DNA of 64,000 bases, taken from contig JADMNL010000028.1 in NCBI GenBank assembly GCA_016271365.2, positions 59,290,001 to 59,354,000 of the forward strand. The letters run 5' to 3'. Shown here piece by piece: positions 43,835-55,139 of the stretch (positions are counted from its first letter, which is position 1; each line of letters begins with the position of its first letter). This stretch comes from Neoceratodus forsteri (taxonomy: Eukaryota > Chordata > Ceratodontiformes > Ceratodontidae). The notes beneath the pieces were generated by a model, which made no database searches, was not told the origin of the DNA, and was given only the letters and a program-made list of their open reading frames with translations. The translations under genes and the position numbers were made by a program.

Positions 43835-45537
43835 ACCCTCTCGAAGTAAGATCCTCCTCTCTTCTACTACTGATCCCCCTAGTTATGTATCCCAGCACCT
43901 TGTTTGCCCATGCTGCTGCTTTCTTGCACTGTGTTGTGCATCAATGTCATCACTTCCAGGTCCTTCTCCTCTGATACAGACACCTGGACTCCATCCAGGT
44001 AGTACTCCGTCCTGGAATTATTGGCACCAATGTGCATAACTTTGCATTTCTTGGAATTGAAGCCAAGCTGCCAGATCCCGGACCACCTCCCCAGCTTTTC
44101 CAGATCATCCTGTAGGTCCTGTGTCCGCTCTCCCTCAGAGCTTGGTGTCATCTGCGATTAGACACATTTTGCCCTTAATGCCATCCCCAGTGTCATTGAT
44201 GAAGACATTGAACAACACCAGCCCCAGCAAAGAGCACTGCAGGACCCCACTGTTTACTTCTTTGGTGCCAGATAACTTTCCCCCCCAAAACCACCCTCTG
44301 GGTTCTGTCTCTCAGCCAGTTTTCCACCCATCTGGTCATGCTCTCCCCAACCCCGAGATCCAACAACTTCCTGATCAACCTTTTGTGGGGCACAGAGTCA
44401 AAGGCCTTGCTGAAATCCAGATAGAGGATGTCTGCTGCTTGGCCCCTGTCTACTGTCTTAGTGACCCAATCAAAGAAGTCAATCAGATTAATTTGACATG
44501 ATCTCCCCCCATGAACCCATGCTGCCTCACATCCTGGAGACCATGCTCCTCTAGATATTCTACTAACCTTTGCTTAAGTATGGTCTCCATGAGCTTGCAC
44601 AATTGAGGCCAGACTGACTGGTCTGTAATTCCTTGTGTCATCCTTGGGACCGCTTTTGTGGAGGGGCACCACATGTGCTGTTCTCCAGTCCTGTCATACC
44701 ATGCCTGACTCCAGTGAACTAGTAAACAGGTCTGCCAGCTCCTCAGCCAGTTCCCTTAGTACTCTTGGATGTACTCTGTCCGGGCCTGGTGATTTGTCCA
44801 CCTACAATGCAAGCAACCCCTTCCTCATTCTATCCTCCTCTATCACTATATCTGTGCCCCCCCCCCACTCCTCTCTCTCTCCTGAAGGCACTGGTCCATG
44901 CTTCTCCTGGTGAAGAGGGAACAGTAGTATTCATTTAGTATCTTTGCTTTTCCCCCATTATCCTCTACCCACTCCTCCCCTTTCTTAAGCCTAACAATCC
45001 CATCCTTTTTGTCTCTTTTCCCACTTATGTAGCAAAAGAAGGCCTTCTCCTTCTTAATTCCTTCAGCTATCTGCAACTCCTTCTATGCCTTACTTCACCA
45101 GACTTCCTTACTTGCCTCACTAGCCAACCTTAGGTAATTTTCCCTATCCATCTCTTTCTCAGTCTTCTTGAATTTCTTATAGGCTAACACCTTTTCCCTT
45201 ACTGCCTGGGCAACCCCAGAACTGAACCAGCTGGGTGCTTCAGCCCTTGTGTTCTTCCCCCTGTGCCTAACGCATTCGTCTGTGGCAACCAGTATTCCTT
45301 CTTTAATGATGACCACCTTTGCTCCACCCTCATATCTGCTCTGTCTGCCAGGTGGCTCCTTAACACTCCACCCATCTTCCTGACGTTCCCCCTCCTAAAA
45401 TCCAAGATTTTAGTCTTAGTCAGGATGCTTTCCCTGCCCATATCCAACTGGAACCACACTGTGCAATGGTCACTCCCACCCAGGGGATCTTTGACCGTTA
45501 CTTCCTATACATGTTCCCTATTCATGAGCACCAGATC
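43835..45537 (-). mobile_element. Antisense CR1 LINE, 5' truncated
   Basis: The minus strand begins in the endonuclease end (a LMNREHV-like block, then VKDPLGGSDHCTVWFQL), continues through the linker (APSWFSSGVAQAVREKVLAY; AFFCYISGKRDKKDGI) and RT blocks (FDSVPHKRL with WVENWLRDRTQRVV). It ends in the post-catalytic segment (FNSKKCKVMHIGANNSRTEY) and GISSRREEDL. The RT catalytic centre is disrupted. It sits between DIRS B and the recombinase end of a + strand DIRS. Confidence 0.85.
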
Positions 45538-47205
45538 AGACCTTGCCAGATATGGTTTCCACTCCTGCAGCACCTGGCAGTGGGGCCCTCGGCTTAGTTC
45601 CCCCTGTGTTAGGGTCTGCTGTCCCAGGACATCTGGACCTCAGGTCACTCCACCTGCGTGCTTGGCTCCTGAGGGCATAGCCACTGCATGTTTTGGGTTT
45701 TCTCCCCAGCTGGCTGATGTCTTGCTGGCAGCGAGAATGCCTTCCATCAGACACACATATTCTCTGAAATGGAAGCATTTTTCTATTTGGTGTGCTTCTT
45801 GCTCTGAGGACCCTTTTTGCGTGTCCTGTTAATGCTGTATTTGCCTACCTCCAGTTTTATCAGACTCCGGTCTATAGTACTCCTCTATTAAGGTGTACTT
45901 GAGCAATGTTTCGGCTCTCCATACCCCTATTGATGGACGCACAGTAGCACAAATGAAGTGTCCCATACTTTCTTGTAAAGTATTCTGCACATGCGTCCCC
46001 CAATTCATAAACCAGTTCCATGTTGGGACCATAATTTTATACTGGATAAGTTGACTCTGGCTCCTTTTGAGCCTGCTGCAGCTTGTGAACTACCCTTCTT
46101 TTCCCGGAAGGCTTTTTTTCTGGTTGCTATTACCTTGTCTGGAAGGATTTCTGAACTTTGGCTGTCATGAGTGTGCACCCCTACCTGATCTTCCGCAAGG
46201 ATAGGGTGGCATTGTGTACGAATCCTTATTTTGTTACCTAAGGTGGTCTCAGACTTCACAATGAATCTGATCATTAACCTAACAGTGTATCACCCTGAAC
46301 GTGCGAACAAGGGGGTTGGAATTACTCCATACCCTTTCTGTACACAGAACAATGCACTTCTATCTGGAACACACAAAAAACTGTAGGAGGTCCTCTCAGC
46401 TGTTTCTGTCCTTTGCCTCTGGACCTGTAACTCAGCAGTGCCTGTCCAACTTTGTTATAGGAAGTATGGTAAGGAACTTCCGGGTGATGTTCCTGGCCAC
46501 TTGATGCGTAGTATGGCCACCTCTGTTGCATGTTTCCAGGGCGTGTCTGCTGCTGTCGTTTGTGCTGCTGCTGCCGCATGCAGCATTGTTCACACTTTTA
46601 ATAAACACTACAGTCTGGACATAATCTCACGCAGATGTGCTGCCTATGGTCTTGATGTCCTGCAAGGCCTTACATTATCAGACTATGCCCGCCTCCCTAG
46701 GTACTCTGTACTGCTCGGAAATTGTCCCAAAGGTGTGACCTAATGGGGGTGATATCCGCGATCAAGACAGAACAGTTACCTACAAGTCACAGTAGATCTT
46801 TGAGAGAATATCCTGCCGTGGGCCACAGTGCACCCACCCTCCTTCCCCCTTCATGAGGTACCGACAGGCAGGCTGTCCTGCTGCCGTTGCAGAAGGAATG
46901 GTTATTTCTGTTATGTCTTCTGTCCGCAGTCCCAGCCTCTGCTTTTGTGCCTGGTCCTGGTGAGTTCTCCTGGTTCCTCTTGGTAAGTGGCCCTCCCAGC
47001 TCGCTTCAGGTAGGGAACTGAGGAGTGAGGGGAGAAGCCCACATTTCATAGGCACCAATGTTGTACATTGTTGTGGAGAGCCCCCAGCTAGGCAAAAATT
47101 TCTGGAAGGTCTTGACACTGACAGCTTATAGTTCTAAAGGGGTGGCCCAATGGAGGAGATTCTTTCAAATAACTGCTGTTACTGGTAGGTAACTTCTTTC
47201 TGGAG
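45538..47205 (+). mobile_element. DIRS recombinase end (+ strand) with terminal inverted repeats
   Basis: Starts abruptly at the CR1 edge. 45,640-45,830 encodes the start of a DIRS tyrosine recombinase (LHLRAWLL, later a Y-x-x-KW-type segment), 46,040-46,745 the catalytic part. The terminal region has a sequence around 46,768-46,810 (GTTACCTACAAGTCACAGTAGA) that reappears inverted at 47,158-47,200 (CTGTTACTGGTAGGTAAC), the split inverted repeats typical of DIRS ends. It may be the 3' part of element A. Confidence 0.65.
46438..46743 (+). pseudogene. DIRS tyrosine recombinase, catalytic C-terminus
   Basis: Residues PGHLMRSMATSVACFQGVS correspond to the H-x-x-R box (normally AHSLRGxATSxA), and IVHTFNKHYSLDI contains the nucleophile tyrosine within the conserved FxxHY-LD. 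The box histidine and arginine (HLMR) and the tyrosine are present. The N-terminal arginine region lies upstream in broken frames. The enzyme would insert circular element DNA without target duplication. Confidence 0.75.
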
Positions 47206-47214
47206 GTCACACCT

Positions 47215-47745
47215 CAGAAAGGACACAGACAGGGTGGAAGCAGTCCAGAGGAGGGCAACGAAAATGGTGTAGGGGTTGCATCAAAAGCCCTACAGGGAGA
47301 GACTGACAATCTCAATATGTACACCCTTGAAGACAGAGTGAGAGGGGACATGATAGAGACCCACAAGTACCTCATGGGGGTGAACAAGGTGCAGGAGGGG
47401 AGTCTCCTTTAAATGAGAAACTGCACCAGGACCAGGGGGCATGCAATGATGCTGGGGGGTGCGGGAGTTCAGGAGGGGTGTGAGGAAGTACTTCATCACT
47501 GAAACAGTGATAGATACCTGGAATAAATGAATAGCAGCAGTGGTGAGGCAAAAACAGGGACAGGCTTCAACCATGCATGGGACAGACATTAGGGAGTATT
47601 AGTAAATAAACCAGGAGGAGGGAGGGTCATCACAGACCAGGTAGGGTCTGCTGAGACAGATTCGGCAGGGACCATCTGGGCAGACTGGGTGAGCCAAGTG
47701 TTCCTTATCTGCAAACAAATTCTGTGTTTCCATGTTACAACTCCA
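47215..47745 (+). mobile_element. CR1 LINE 3' end
   Basis: The + strand codes for the end of CR1 ORF2: a block like VEAVQRRATKMV, then TLEDRVRGDMIETHKYL-type sequence in neighbouring frames, then RRGVRKYFITETVIDTWNK. A 3' tail follows, ending TCTGTGTTTCCATGTTAC. Frames are broken. Confidence 0.75.
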
Positions 47746-47856
47746 AGCCACCCACACTGAACAAGTAACACCCACAAATTATACAGCAAGGTATTCTCCC
47801 ACTCTGGGCAATGTAGGGGGGAATGTGGTGGAACCTGGGGAAAAGGGATTTAGGTA

Positions 47857-48696
47857 CAGTTGATGCCACTTATAGCTCCCATGCTTTATGTGGACAGTCG
47901 GTTTGTCCGGGCATAATGCGTTTTCCATTTGCCAAATACATAGGCTTTAATGCAAAAAAACTATGGTTATAGCGATTTATGTCTGCCTCCTATTTCGGGC
48001 AGATTAGCTGCTAGGTTAGTTAGTGTCAGTTCACACATTGGCATACGGGGTTGCATAAAACAATGGATTCTGCATGCTGAAGTGTGAACTAACATAAATT
48101 AGCAAGTCTAACAGTCTAACAACTAGTCTGCCCAAAATAGAAGGTGCTAATCCATCCTACTTCACAATCGGGTGGCCAGTCTTATCTCGAGGGAGCCTGA
48201 AGCTTTAATCTACTGTGCAGAGAACTGTTAACAGACTTACAGCAAGGAAGAGAGAGGATCTGCCCAAAACGGAAGATGCTAATAAGCAGCCCCTCATACA
48301 GCACGACTGGGCGTCCAGCCTTATCTCGAGGGAGCCTGAGGCTTTAATCTATTGTGCTTGTTAAATGGACTTACGGAGAGAGGGTCCTTTTTTTTTTTTT
48401 TTATGCCACACATCTCTGCATGCCAAAAGGAAGAAATAAGACCGAAACCGAGACAGCACTCGCACCTATACTGTAAGCAGTAACAGTGATGTTTCAGCAA
48501 AAGGGGGTGACTTACATTTGGGGAATAATGAAACAGATAATGAAACTGCACTCTAATTTATATAACAGTAACTGTCTAGCAGAAGTAAACATTGCAATTG
48601 TTTACTACAAAACACCGCCAATGGTTACACAGGCCACTCCATATAATGGGCAAAATCTGCTTACACAGTTGAGCCCGCGATAAGCGGCTTGCACTG
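47857..48696. mobile_element. pogo/Tigger-type non-autonomous element (840 bp)
   Basis: Ends CAGTTGATGCCACTTATAGC and, inverted, GATAAGCGGCTTGCACTG, resembling pogo/Tigger termini, with TA on both sides (47,855-47,856; 48,697-48,698). Inside, a block of about 133 bp occurs twice (TCTGCCCAAAA...TTATCTCGAGGGAGCCTGA...CTTTAATCTA). No transposase frame was recognised. Confidence 0.75.
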
Positions 48697-48698
48697 TA

Positions 48699-48928
48699 CC
48701 TTCTGTGCCCTGGGAGGTGGGGATTTCATAATGTTTCACACCCTAACCTCTGGAATGTTTTTCAGTTAGGGTATCTGAGTACTTTGTTGCCAGTCATTCT
48801 TGCATCCCCCAAGATGCCCCAAGTGTGTGTGTGTTGGGGGGTGCTTTGACTGCTGCATTACCGCTGTCTCCTGACAGCACACTTAAATCTCATGGAGCTA
48901 TAAGAATTGTAGTAGTTAGAAGAAATAG
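48699..48928. other. No recognisable feature
   Basis: Short interval between the pogo-like element and the LTR-like repeat; nothing seen. Confidence 0.4.
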
Positions 48929-49759
48929 TGTAAGGGTCCCCTTCCTGCATGTCTAGGGGTATAAAGGATGGTACACTCGCCAGGGAGAGGTCTCACATCA
49001 AGAAACACAAATCCAACATACCTGACCCTCTGAGCACTACTGGGGCTGACCTCCGGGCGTCCACTGACACACGGCAGGGCTGGCTAGGCTGTGGATTTAA
49101 AAAGGGTTAAGTAACTTGGATGCAAACAGATTCAATGCCCAAACCGGGAGTAAAATGTAAAACAACCAGGATCCTTTATTCTTTAAAACAGTCAGTTAGC
49201 CATGGCTATGTTCCCTATTCCCATTTGGGCTAATCCAGGACCAGTGGGGTAGCTAGGGAATCACTAGCCACTCGGTTAATAATCACAGACAGTTTCCTGG
49301 TAGGGCAACAGTGCAATGCCATTTAGGTCCTGTGAGGATCTTCTGAAGATTCATTCCATATCCGCAGAGTGCACCTTTTCTTTTATTCTTTTTTCCCATT
49401 TCTTCACTGTGATTAGAATCACAGACTCGGTGCCCAGACTGGGCATGGCTTTGGTGCCCACACAGGCACATCACAAACACTCTCAGGCTGGAAGAATCCA
49501 GAAACACATTCTTTGATTGACAGGAAATTGGTATCCTGAAAATTATCACCTCGGTTGAGGCTTGAGGCGCAGCTGAGTGCCACTGGATTCACATTCAAAT
49601 AAACTTAAATGTCACCTCAGAATCTTCATTTCAGCTTACAGTCCAGCAGTCTTTCCTCACAGAAAGAACCTCTTGAACTCTGGAAATAGTTTCCTCTATC
49701 AGGAGAGGGGAACCCCACCTTTGAATGTCCTTGTTCAACAGCTGCTGCCAAGAACTAGG
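48929..49759 (-). repeat. LTR-like direct repeat, distal copy (3' LTR)
   Basis: It matches 55,499-56,419 in the same orientation. On the minus strand both copies carry AATAAAGGATCCTGG (a polyadenylation signal) about 250 bases before an end in CCCTT(A/C)CA, fitting an LTR that terminates in CA. Homology stops at AAGAACTAGG (49,759), so this copy is probably truncated in U3. The minus frame here (VFVMCLCGHQSHAQSGHR) is shared by both copies but is probably incidental. Confidence 0.55.
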
Positions 49760-50151
49760 CCCTCCGAGGGGAAATATGGCTGGACACTACAAGAGTAGTG
49801 CTTAGCAGTAAAATGGGATAAAATAAATCCTTGAAGCATGGAGGTCTCAATCTATCCTCTTGGCTCCTCTGACAGACAGCCCAAGCCTCCAGCCCACCTA
49901 AGGGATCCGCCCCAGGAGACCCACAGTGGCACATCAGGCCTAAAACTTTGCTAACCGGGCCACACATCATATCACATATCCCTACCAGAACAATATGCTC
50001 ACCCAAAGGGGGCGAGAACATGACATATCGCCAAAGTGTACATGTGCCTATCAAAGCGTGTATTTACACTTTTTCTTTTTGACATGCAAAATAATATCAG
50101 CTGTTCATGCAGTGTAAATTACACAGTTCATACAGTGAAACCTCACACCCA
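49760..50151. other. LTR element interior or flank, unassigned
   Basis: Lies between the distal LTR-like repeat and the ORF1-only L1. No coding signal. TTCATGCAGTGTAAATTACACAGTTCATACAGTG resembles sequence at 52,336-52,352, suggesting that a repeat spanned the site before the L1 insertion. Confidence 0.35.
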
Positions 50152-50167
50152 CACTCTTAAAATTTCT

Positions 50168-51874
50168 TTCTTTTTGAAATTTATGTTTATTGTTTTCATC
50201 AAATTGATAAGACAATACAGTTGCTCATATAAAGCACCACAGAAATAATAGCTAGTACAATCACAGGCTATCTGTTCAGTTTGTTGGATTAAAACATTAA
50301 ACAAGTGGCTTCATAATCCTATACAACAAGAATATCGAGGGATCCACAGATAAAAAAGGAACCCATAATGTATCATTTCTAAGAGATGCTAGTCACTTCA
50401 ATAGAAAGGTATTACCCTTATAAGGGAGAGTTATAACAGGAAGAAACAACACAAGCACCAGCTTGCTATTAATCTTTTAAGAAAAATAATAACTGGTCAG
50501 GTATCTTATATCTGCTATTAACACCCCCCCCCCAGCCCAGCCTGTATCCATAAACGATAAGTATATTTTTGCAGAATTATCCAACATAGCTTAGTTTTTG
50601 TCATTGCTGAATATACTCTAAATCAAATAGTAAAACATACTATTCTGCAACTTTCCACTATAAAGCCCTTGAGCCATATATTTAATATGCAACGTGGCCT
50701 TAGCCACATGGAGAAAGGCGACCTACTCACCCACCTCTCTCAGTCCCACAAATTAGGAATGAACTGGCTCATAAGCCAGGACTAATCCAAAAAAGTTCAA
50801 ATTGGAAATACTGCAAAAGTTAAATCAGTCTACTTCTCAGATCTCTTGCTCAGTCCTCTTCTTCGGACTCCTCTTCCCTTTCTCTCATTCTGGCAGCTGT
50901 CACAAATTCCCCCTCGGTCTTCTCCAGCCAACAACCTGCATCTCCTGGGTCGGTGAACTGCCAACTCTTCCCTGCATATGTGATCCTCAGTCTGGCTGGC
51001 AATAAAAAAGAGTGGTTAATGCCCAATGACTGGAGATACTGCCACACTGCAGAACTTCTTGTGGCGCGCCCAGGTCTGGAAAGGCAGGTCTGGAAAGATT
51101 TTAACATCCGCTCCGTGCAGTGTAAGCAGGTAAGCCACTCTAGAAGCTGTGAGAACCACATCCCGGACCTCCACTCCTGTGGTTTGTAGCAGGACAGTAT
51201 GGGGCTGTGAAGTGTTTTGAGACCTGAAACACGGGTTCACTCTGTAAGCATATCTCAGTGCCGACCACTGAAAAATCTTCTGGCACAGAAATTGAGACTT
51301 GCAGCCACTCCTTAATGTGGGAGAATAGGTCCATGCCCTCTCCTCCTCCTTCTGGAACCACAACAAGACATAGATTTCCTGCTCTGACTTCATTCTGTAT
51401 TGACTCGAGCCTGCCACAAAGCTGGTTGTTCTCTCAAGTCAATGTAGTCACTGCAGCTTGCGTGGAAACCGTCCGTTTTTCCTGATCTGCCACGGACCTT
51501 GGACTGCCACATCGTGGGCTTCCAATTTAGTTAGAGTACATTCTATCTTGGCATCCACTGCCTCATAGTTTCCATCATGGCATGCCAGGGTGGCTCCACT
51601 CCTCCTCCTCCATTGCTGGGCGCTGCTGTACTCGTGGCATCGACTGGTTTACCAGCAGGCTGCATTTTTTTTTGCTGGCCTTGTTGTGTCTTTTGGTGAA
51701 CCATAGTTGAAAAAGGTATCGTTCTGCTCCTCACAGCTGTGGGAAGTTGATTCCATTGAAAATTAGGCTTTTAAGATCTTAGAAATGTACTTTTTATGTT
51801 AAAGTTGCTGAGTTTAGAGTGAAAGTGTTCAGCAGAAACAGCCATCCTAGAAGTTGGCTCTCTAACGCTCCCCC
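50168..51874 (-). mobile_element. ORF1-only L1 (half-L1-like) with 16-bp target duplication
   Basis: The 16-bp sequence CACTCTTAAAATTTCT flanks it on both sides (50,152-50,167; 51,875-51,890). On the minus strand it begins GGGGAGCGTTAGAGAGCC with a short 5' UTR (CTTCTAGGATGGCTG), encodes ORF1, then goes through about 650 bases without RT motifs to a 3' end of AATAAACATAAATTTC with an A-rich stretch. Both true ends and a perfect duplication around a 1.7-kb body mean the copy was inserted already lacking ORF2. Confidence 0.8.
50830..51734 (-). pseudogene. L1 ORF1 in the half-L1
   Basis: Starts near MVHQKTQQGQQKKMQPAGKP. 51,417-51,016 and an overlapping frame contain CLVVVPEGGGEGMD (the NxRxxGxPEGxEG signature), IKEWLQVSISVPE, then SQPHTVLLQTTGVEVRDVVL and GADVKIFPDLPFQTWARH. 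These match the L1/Tx1 ORF1 RNA-binding domain: RPxxIIVxLxxYxxRxxIL...IxIFPDLS. Frames change several times. The protein would be an RNA chaperone. Confidence 0.75.
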
Positions 51875-51931
51875 CACTCTTAAAATTTCTATCACTTCTT
51901 AAATCATGGATGGAAAAGAGAAAGGAAAAGT

Positions 51932-52006
51932 GTGACCCACTGGGAATTGAACTCAGACCCCTGGTAATACCATTCCAGTGCTCTAACCATTAAGTTATGG
52001 GCTCAC
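51932..52006 (-). pseudogene. tRNA-Thr-like sequence, copy 1
   Basis: The 75-base minus strand sequence has a 7-bp acceptor stem with one mismatch (GTGAGCC/GGGTCAC), an A box TTAATGGTTAGAGCA, an anticodon stem CTGG/CCAG, the variable GGGGTC and a B box GAGTTCAATTCCC. Order and several blocks (GTTAGAGCACTGG, CCAGGGGTC) resemble vertebrate tRNA-Thr(UGU), but the anticodon loop is one base too long, so it is a pseudo-tRNA or SINE head. Confidence 0.6.
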
Positions 52007-52175
52007 ATGGCTAGCAGGTGTTAGGCTTTCCCTTAAATCTATACAAATTCCTTTCTCAAGTGTTGCACAATCCTGCAACTTAAGAACATGTCAGAATTAC
52101 AAACAGACCACTTCTCAGTGCAGCTCAGCCCATCAGGCAATTTTAAATCATGGATGGAAATTAAAAAGGAAAAGT

Positions 52176-52249
52176 GTGACGACTGGGAATTGAACCCAAA
52201 CCCCTGATAATACTATTCCAGTGTTCTAACCATTAAGCTATGGGCTCAC
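52176..52249 (-). pseudogene. tRNA-Thr-like sequence, copy 2
   Basis: Second copy about 244 bases from the first, in a direct repeat that also includes AAATCATGGATGGAAA before it and ACTAGCAGG...TTAGGCTT after it (+ strand). It keeps a better D stem (GCTT) and T stem (TTGGG/CCCAG) but lost CC from the acceptor stem. Confidence 0.6.
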
Positions 52250-52269
52250 ATGACTAGCAGGCCTTAGGC

Positions 52270-52859
52270 TTCTTAAATAACATTAATATTCTATCCTATA
52301 CTCTACATATTACATGCAGTGAACATCTGTACAGTTCATGCAGTGTACTGTAGGTCCCTGGCACATTGTCAGTGTAATCCTACTCTATCTATACCCTTCT
52401 TGTTTAAAATAACTGCCCATACTCTATTCCTCAGTGACACCTCTTGGAACAGCAAAACCCAGATCACGCACTCTTTTTTTTCTGCAACCTTGATTACCTG
52501 TAGCCCCTCCAGGAGCTGGGGTCTAGTCACTGGAACCCTGGAAAGGAAACAAAACACCCAGACACAATGGCCATGTTACTGTTTCTTTATTTTGCTCTAA
52601 GATTTCAAAATCACAAATATTAACTTCTGTGTTTTGTCATTATATATTTTTTTTCAAAACATTGTTAAAGACTGAAGGGTCCGTTTATGTAATATTGTCC
52701 CCACTTCAGTTCCACATGCCCCACTGGGCTGCTGACTTTTAGTCCCCAAGACAGAATGTCACTGGGTTCTAGCATATATATTTTTCCTCGCTTCTAAATT
52801 CAACAACGGGCATAAACAAAGTTTAAAACTAAGCTTCCCAACCACATGTCACACTAAAA
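52270..52859. other. LTR element interior, no domain seen
   Basis: Runs from the tRNA-like repeats to the gag-like region. It contains no RT, protease or integrase motif on either strand. Confidence 0.35.
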
Positions 52860-54520
52860 TATGCAAAGAAAAAGTACATCACCAGTCCAGATGACACAGA
52901 CAGTCCTGCAAACCTCACTGGGTTGTTTTCTTTCCTTGGGTCTACACAGCGGGTGCAGTGGAACCATTGGGTCTTCATCCCGGGAGGGCTTGGTCATACG
53001 GAAAATCTTCAAAAAGTCTTCAGGGCCTGGGATCCCCCTTTGCTTGCGCAGCTAGGGAGCAATGCAAACAAATGACTGGAGCAGCAAGAGACTGACCTCT
53101 TCATAAAGAACTCTAAAATGGTGGCAACACCACTGGGAGTTGTTTCTGGGCACCTAGCTGGAGGACACTTCTCGGCTGCAAGGCCAAACTCCTGGATGAA
53201 CACCAAACTTGGGCATATCTTTGCTCCGCTGGGCAGCTAGTGAGTCCCACACTTCAGAAGTAGTGTCGGGGGTCAGGTTTAATGCAGGGGTGTCCCACAC
53301 AGTCCACACTTGGCACCTTGTAGAAGGCCACATTCCCTTCTGGGGACTGCACCTGAGCATAGTTTTTGAATAAAGTTAGTACGCGGAAGGCCCCACTGAG
53401 GATAGTCTGGGCCACTAGCTGGGCTTCATCTTTGGTTGCACGGTCACTTTTAAAAGTGATGCCATGTCTTTTCCAAACCTTGTCAATTATGGCATGGTGG
53501 GTCCTGTCCTTCCTGTTACATTCAATCAGATCCCACATGTATTCACTTCGATAGGGATACCCTAGCTCAGGATCACCTTTTTTAAATAATTTACCTGGTA
53601 CTCCACTCCGCTCAGGGATGGACCTTATATACCTGTCCTGAATGCTTTCCCGGGGAGTAACCACACCTTGGTTTGGTATGCCAGCAATAGAAGGCAGTAT
53701 TTTCCTCCAATGCTTTCACTCCAGGCCAACCCCTACCATAATGTAAAGGGGTGGGCCATACACCATTCTTATTTGTTGGGGAACAGTTTGGATGGGCCCA
53801 GATGAGACTCCACACCCAAATGAGCTGACTTTGGTTGGTGAGGGTTCTTCAACAGCTGCCTCACCACTGGAGTGCCTCGAACTCCTTCTGCTCAAGAAGG
53901 AAATATTTCCAGTTTCCCCACTGAGTTCGGTGCCAGTCTGGGCTATTTTCTCCGTGGCAGCATGAGGGGGCGAAACAAAAGGGGTTCTCTTTCCCATGGC
54001 ACTAGTAGGGCTTGAGGTCAACTGGGGCTTTGGAATTTTTGCAATTGTCACGAACAGCTCTCGGGCACTGCCCCCAATGGATTGCACAAGTTTCTCCATC
54101 TCATCCCCCTTTTCGGTTTCCCGGTCATTGCTGGGTACTTCTTTCCACTCTTCCTCTACAACAACCCTCACATCTTCTGATGAGAGGCATTTCTCAATCT
54201 CCCTCATGGTGAGAGGGATGCTTTTGGGGAGCTCTCAAGCCTCCCACATGGATTCCATGGATACAGATCGGATGGATATCTCCAAGGGCACAGCTAGCCA
54301 AGAGGCTCCAGTGAGGGCCATAACACCCTCATTCCTGCAGTCACTGCACATGGGGATGAGTGCAACATCCTACCCCACGTGGGATTATCCAGCACATTGG
54401 AGTGGGCCACCCTCCTCTAATCTTTTGGCCCTTTTTTTCTCTGTGAGACGTTCAAATGCATCCAAGGGGACTTTATTCTTAGGGTTTCTTGGGCTCTTTG
54501 CCATTCTTCCCCACTGAGCT
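52860..54520 (-). pseudogene. Internal region of LTR element, gag-like broken frames
   Basis: Several minus-strand frames follow one another: 53,716-54,207 (163 codons; acidic N terminus, then S/T/P-rich), 53,254-53,664 (136 codons; YMWDLIECNRKDRTHHAI, EAQLVAQTILSGAFRVL) and 53,009-53,206. The position, about 1 kb after the proximal LTR-like repeat on the same strand, suggests gag. I cannot identify a zinc knuckle or a clear major homology region, so the assignment rests on context. It is broken by frameshifts and stops, and no pol follows. Confidence 0.4.
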
Positions 54521-54962
54521 TTCTGTTCCCAGTCTGCAAAAGTGAAAAGAATATCTCCCTCAGTCTTTATTAACTATTTTCACATCACACACTATTCTTC
54601 CCTTGCTTTACGTCCCATTTCGCTTTCCTCTTTGAACCTGCACAACAGGTTTTTGTTTTTCCATGCCCCTGCTGCATTTAGTGGTCATTTCAGTTCTATT
54701 TCTCCCCTTTTCACAATCTCTTCACTTTCTCATTCGTTCTACCCTGCAACATTTTGTTTCTGCATATTTTTTTCTCTTTACTCACAGTGCCAATGAATCT
54801 CGATCATCTCACTGGGCTGTTTTCCTGTCCCAAGGCTGCAGGCTCTTTTTCTTTGCTCCACTGGGAAAATTACACAGTTTGGTGCTGCAGGCCCCACAGG
54901 ACTTTATTTTTTCACAAGGGAATACTCGCAGTGTGATTTTCTTCACTCCACACTCTTCAGTT
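54521..54962 (-). other. Leader region of the LTR element
   Basis: Purine-rich on the minus strand (pyrimidine-rich on +), without coding signal, between the gag-like frames and the proximal LTR-like repeat. It is interrupted by the hAT MITE. Confidence 0.35.
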
Positions 54963-54970
54963 GTCTCCTG

Positions 54971-55139
54971 CAGGGCTGCAGTAATGGGGGGGGGTAAATG
55001 GGGAAGTTGTCCGGGGCCCCGAGCTCAGGAGGGGCCCTCCTGAGGAGCTGGCATTCCCTCTGTCATTAGCTGGTTTGGGAAACGGGGGCCCATTCCAAGT
55101 GACTTGTCCGGGGCCCCAGGATTCACAGCTGCAGCCCTG
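54971..55139. mobile_element. hAT-type MITE (169 bp) with perfect 8-bp duplication
   Basis: Terminal inverted repeats CAGGGCTGCAG and CTGCAGCCCTG, flanked on both sides by GTCTCCTG (54,963-54,970; 55,140-55,147). Inside is a GC-rich palindromic core with GTCCGGGGCCCC twice. The perfect duplication suggests a relatively young insertion. Confidence 0.9.

Noticed and set aside
49283..49549. Cys/His-containing frame shared by the two 0.9-kb repeats as a zinc-finger gene
   Set aside because: It overlaps LTR-like features, is short, and lacks regular C2H2 or CCHC spacing; conservation is explained by repeat homology.
51932..52006. Functional tRNA-Thr gene
   Set aside because: The anticodon loop is one base too long and the acceptor stem has a mismatch; a second, differently damaged copy is adjacent.
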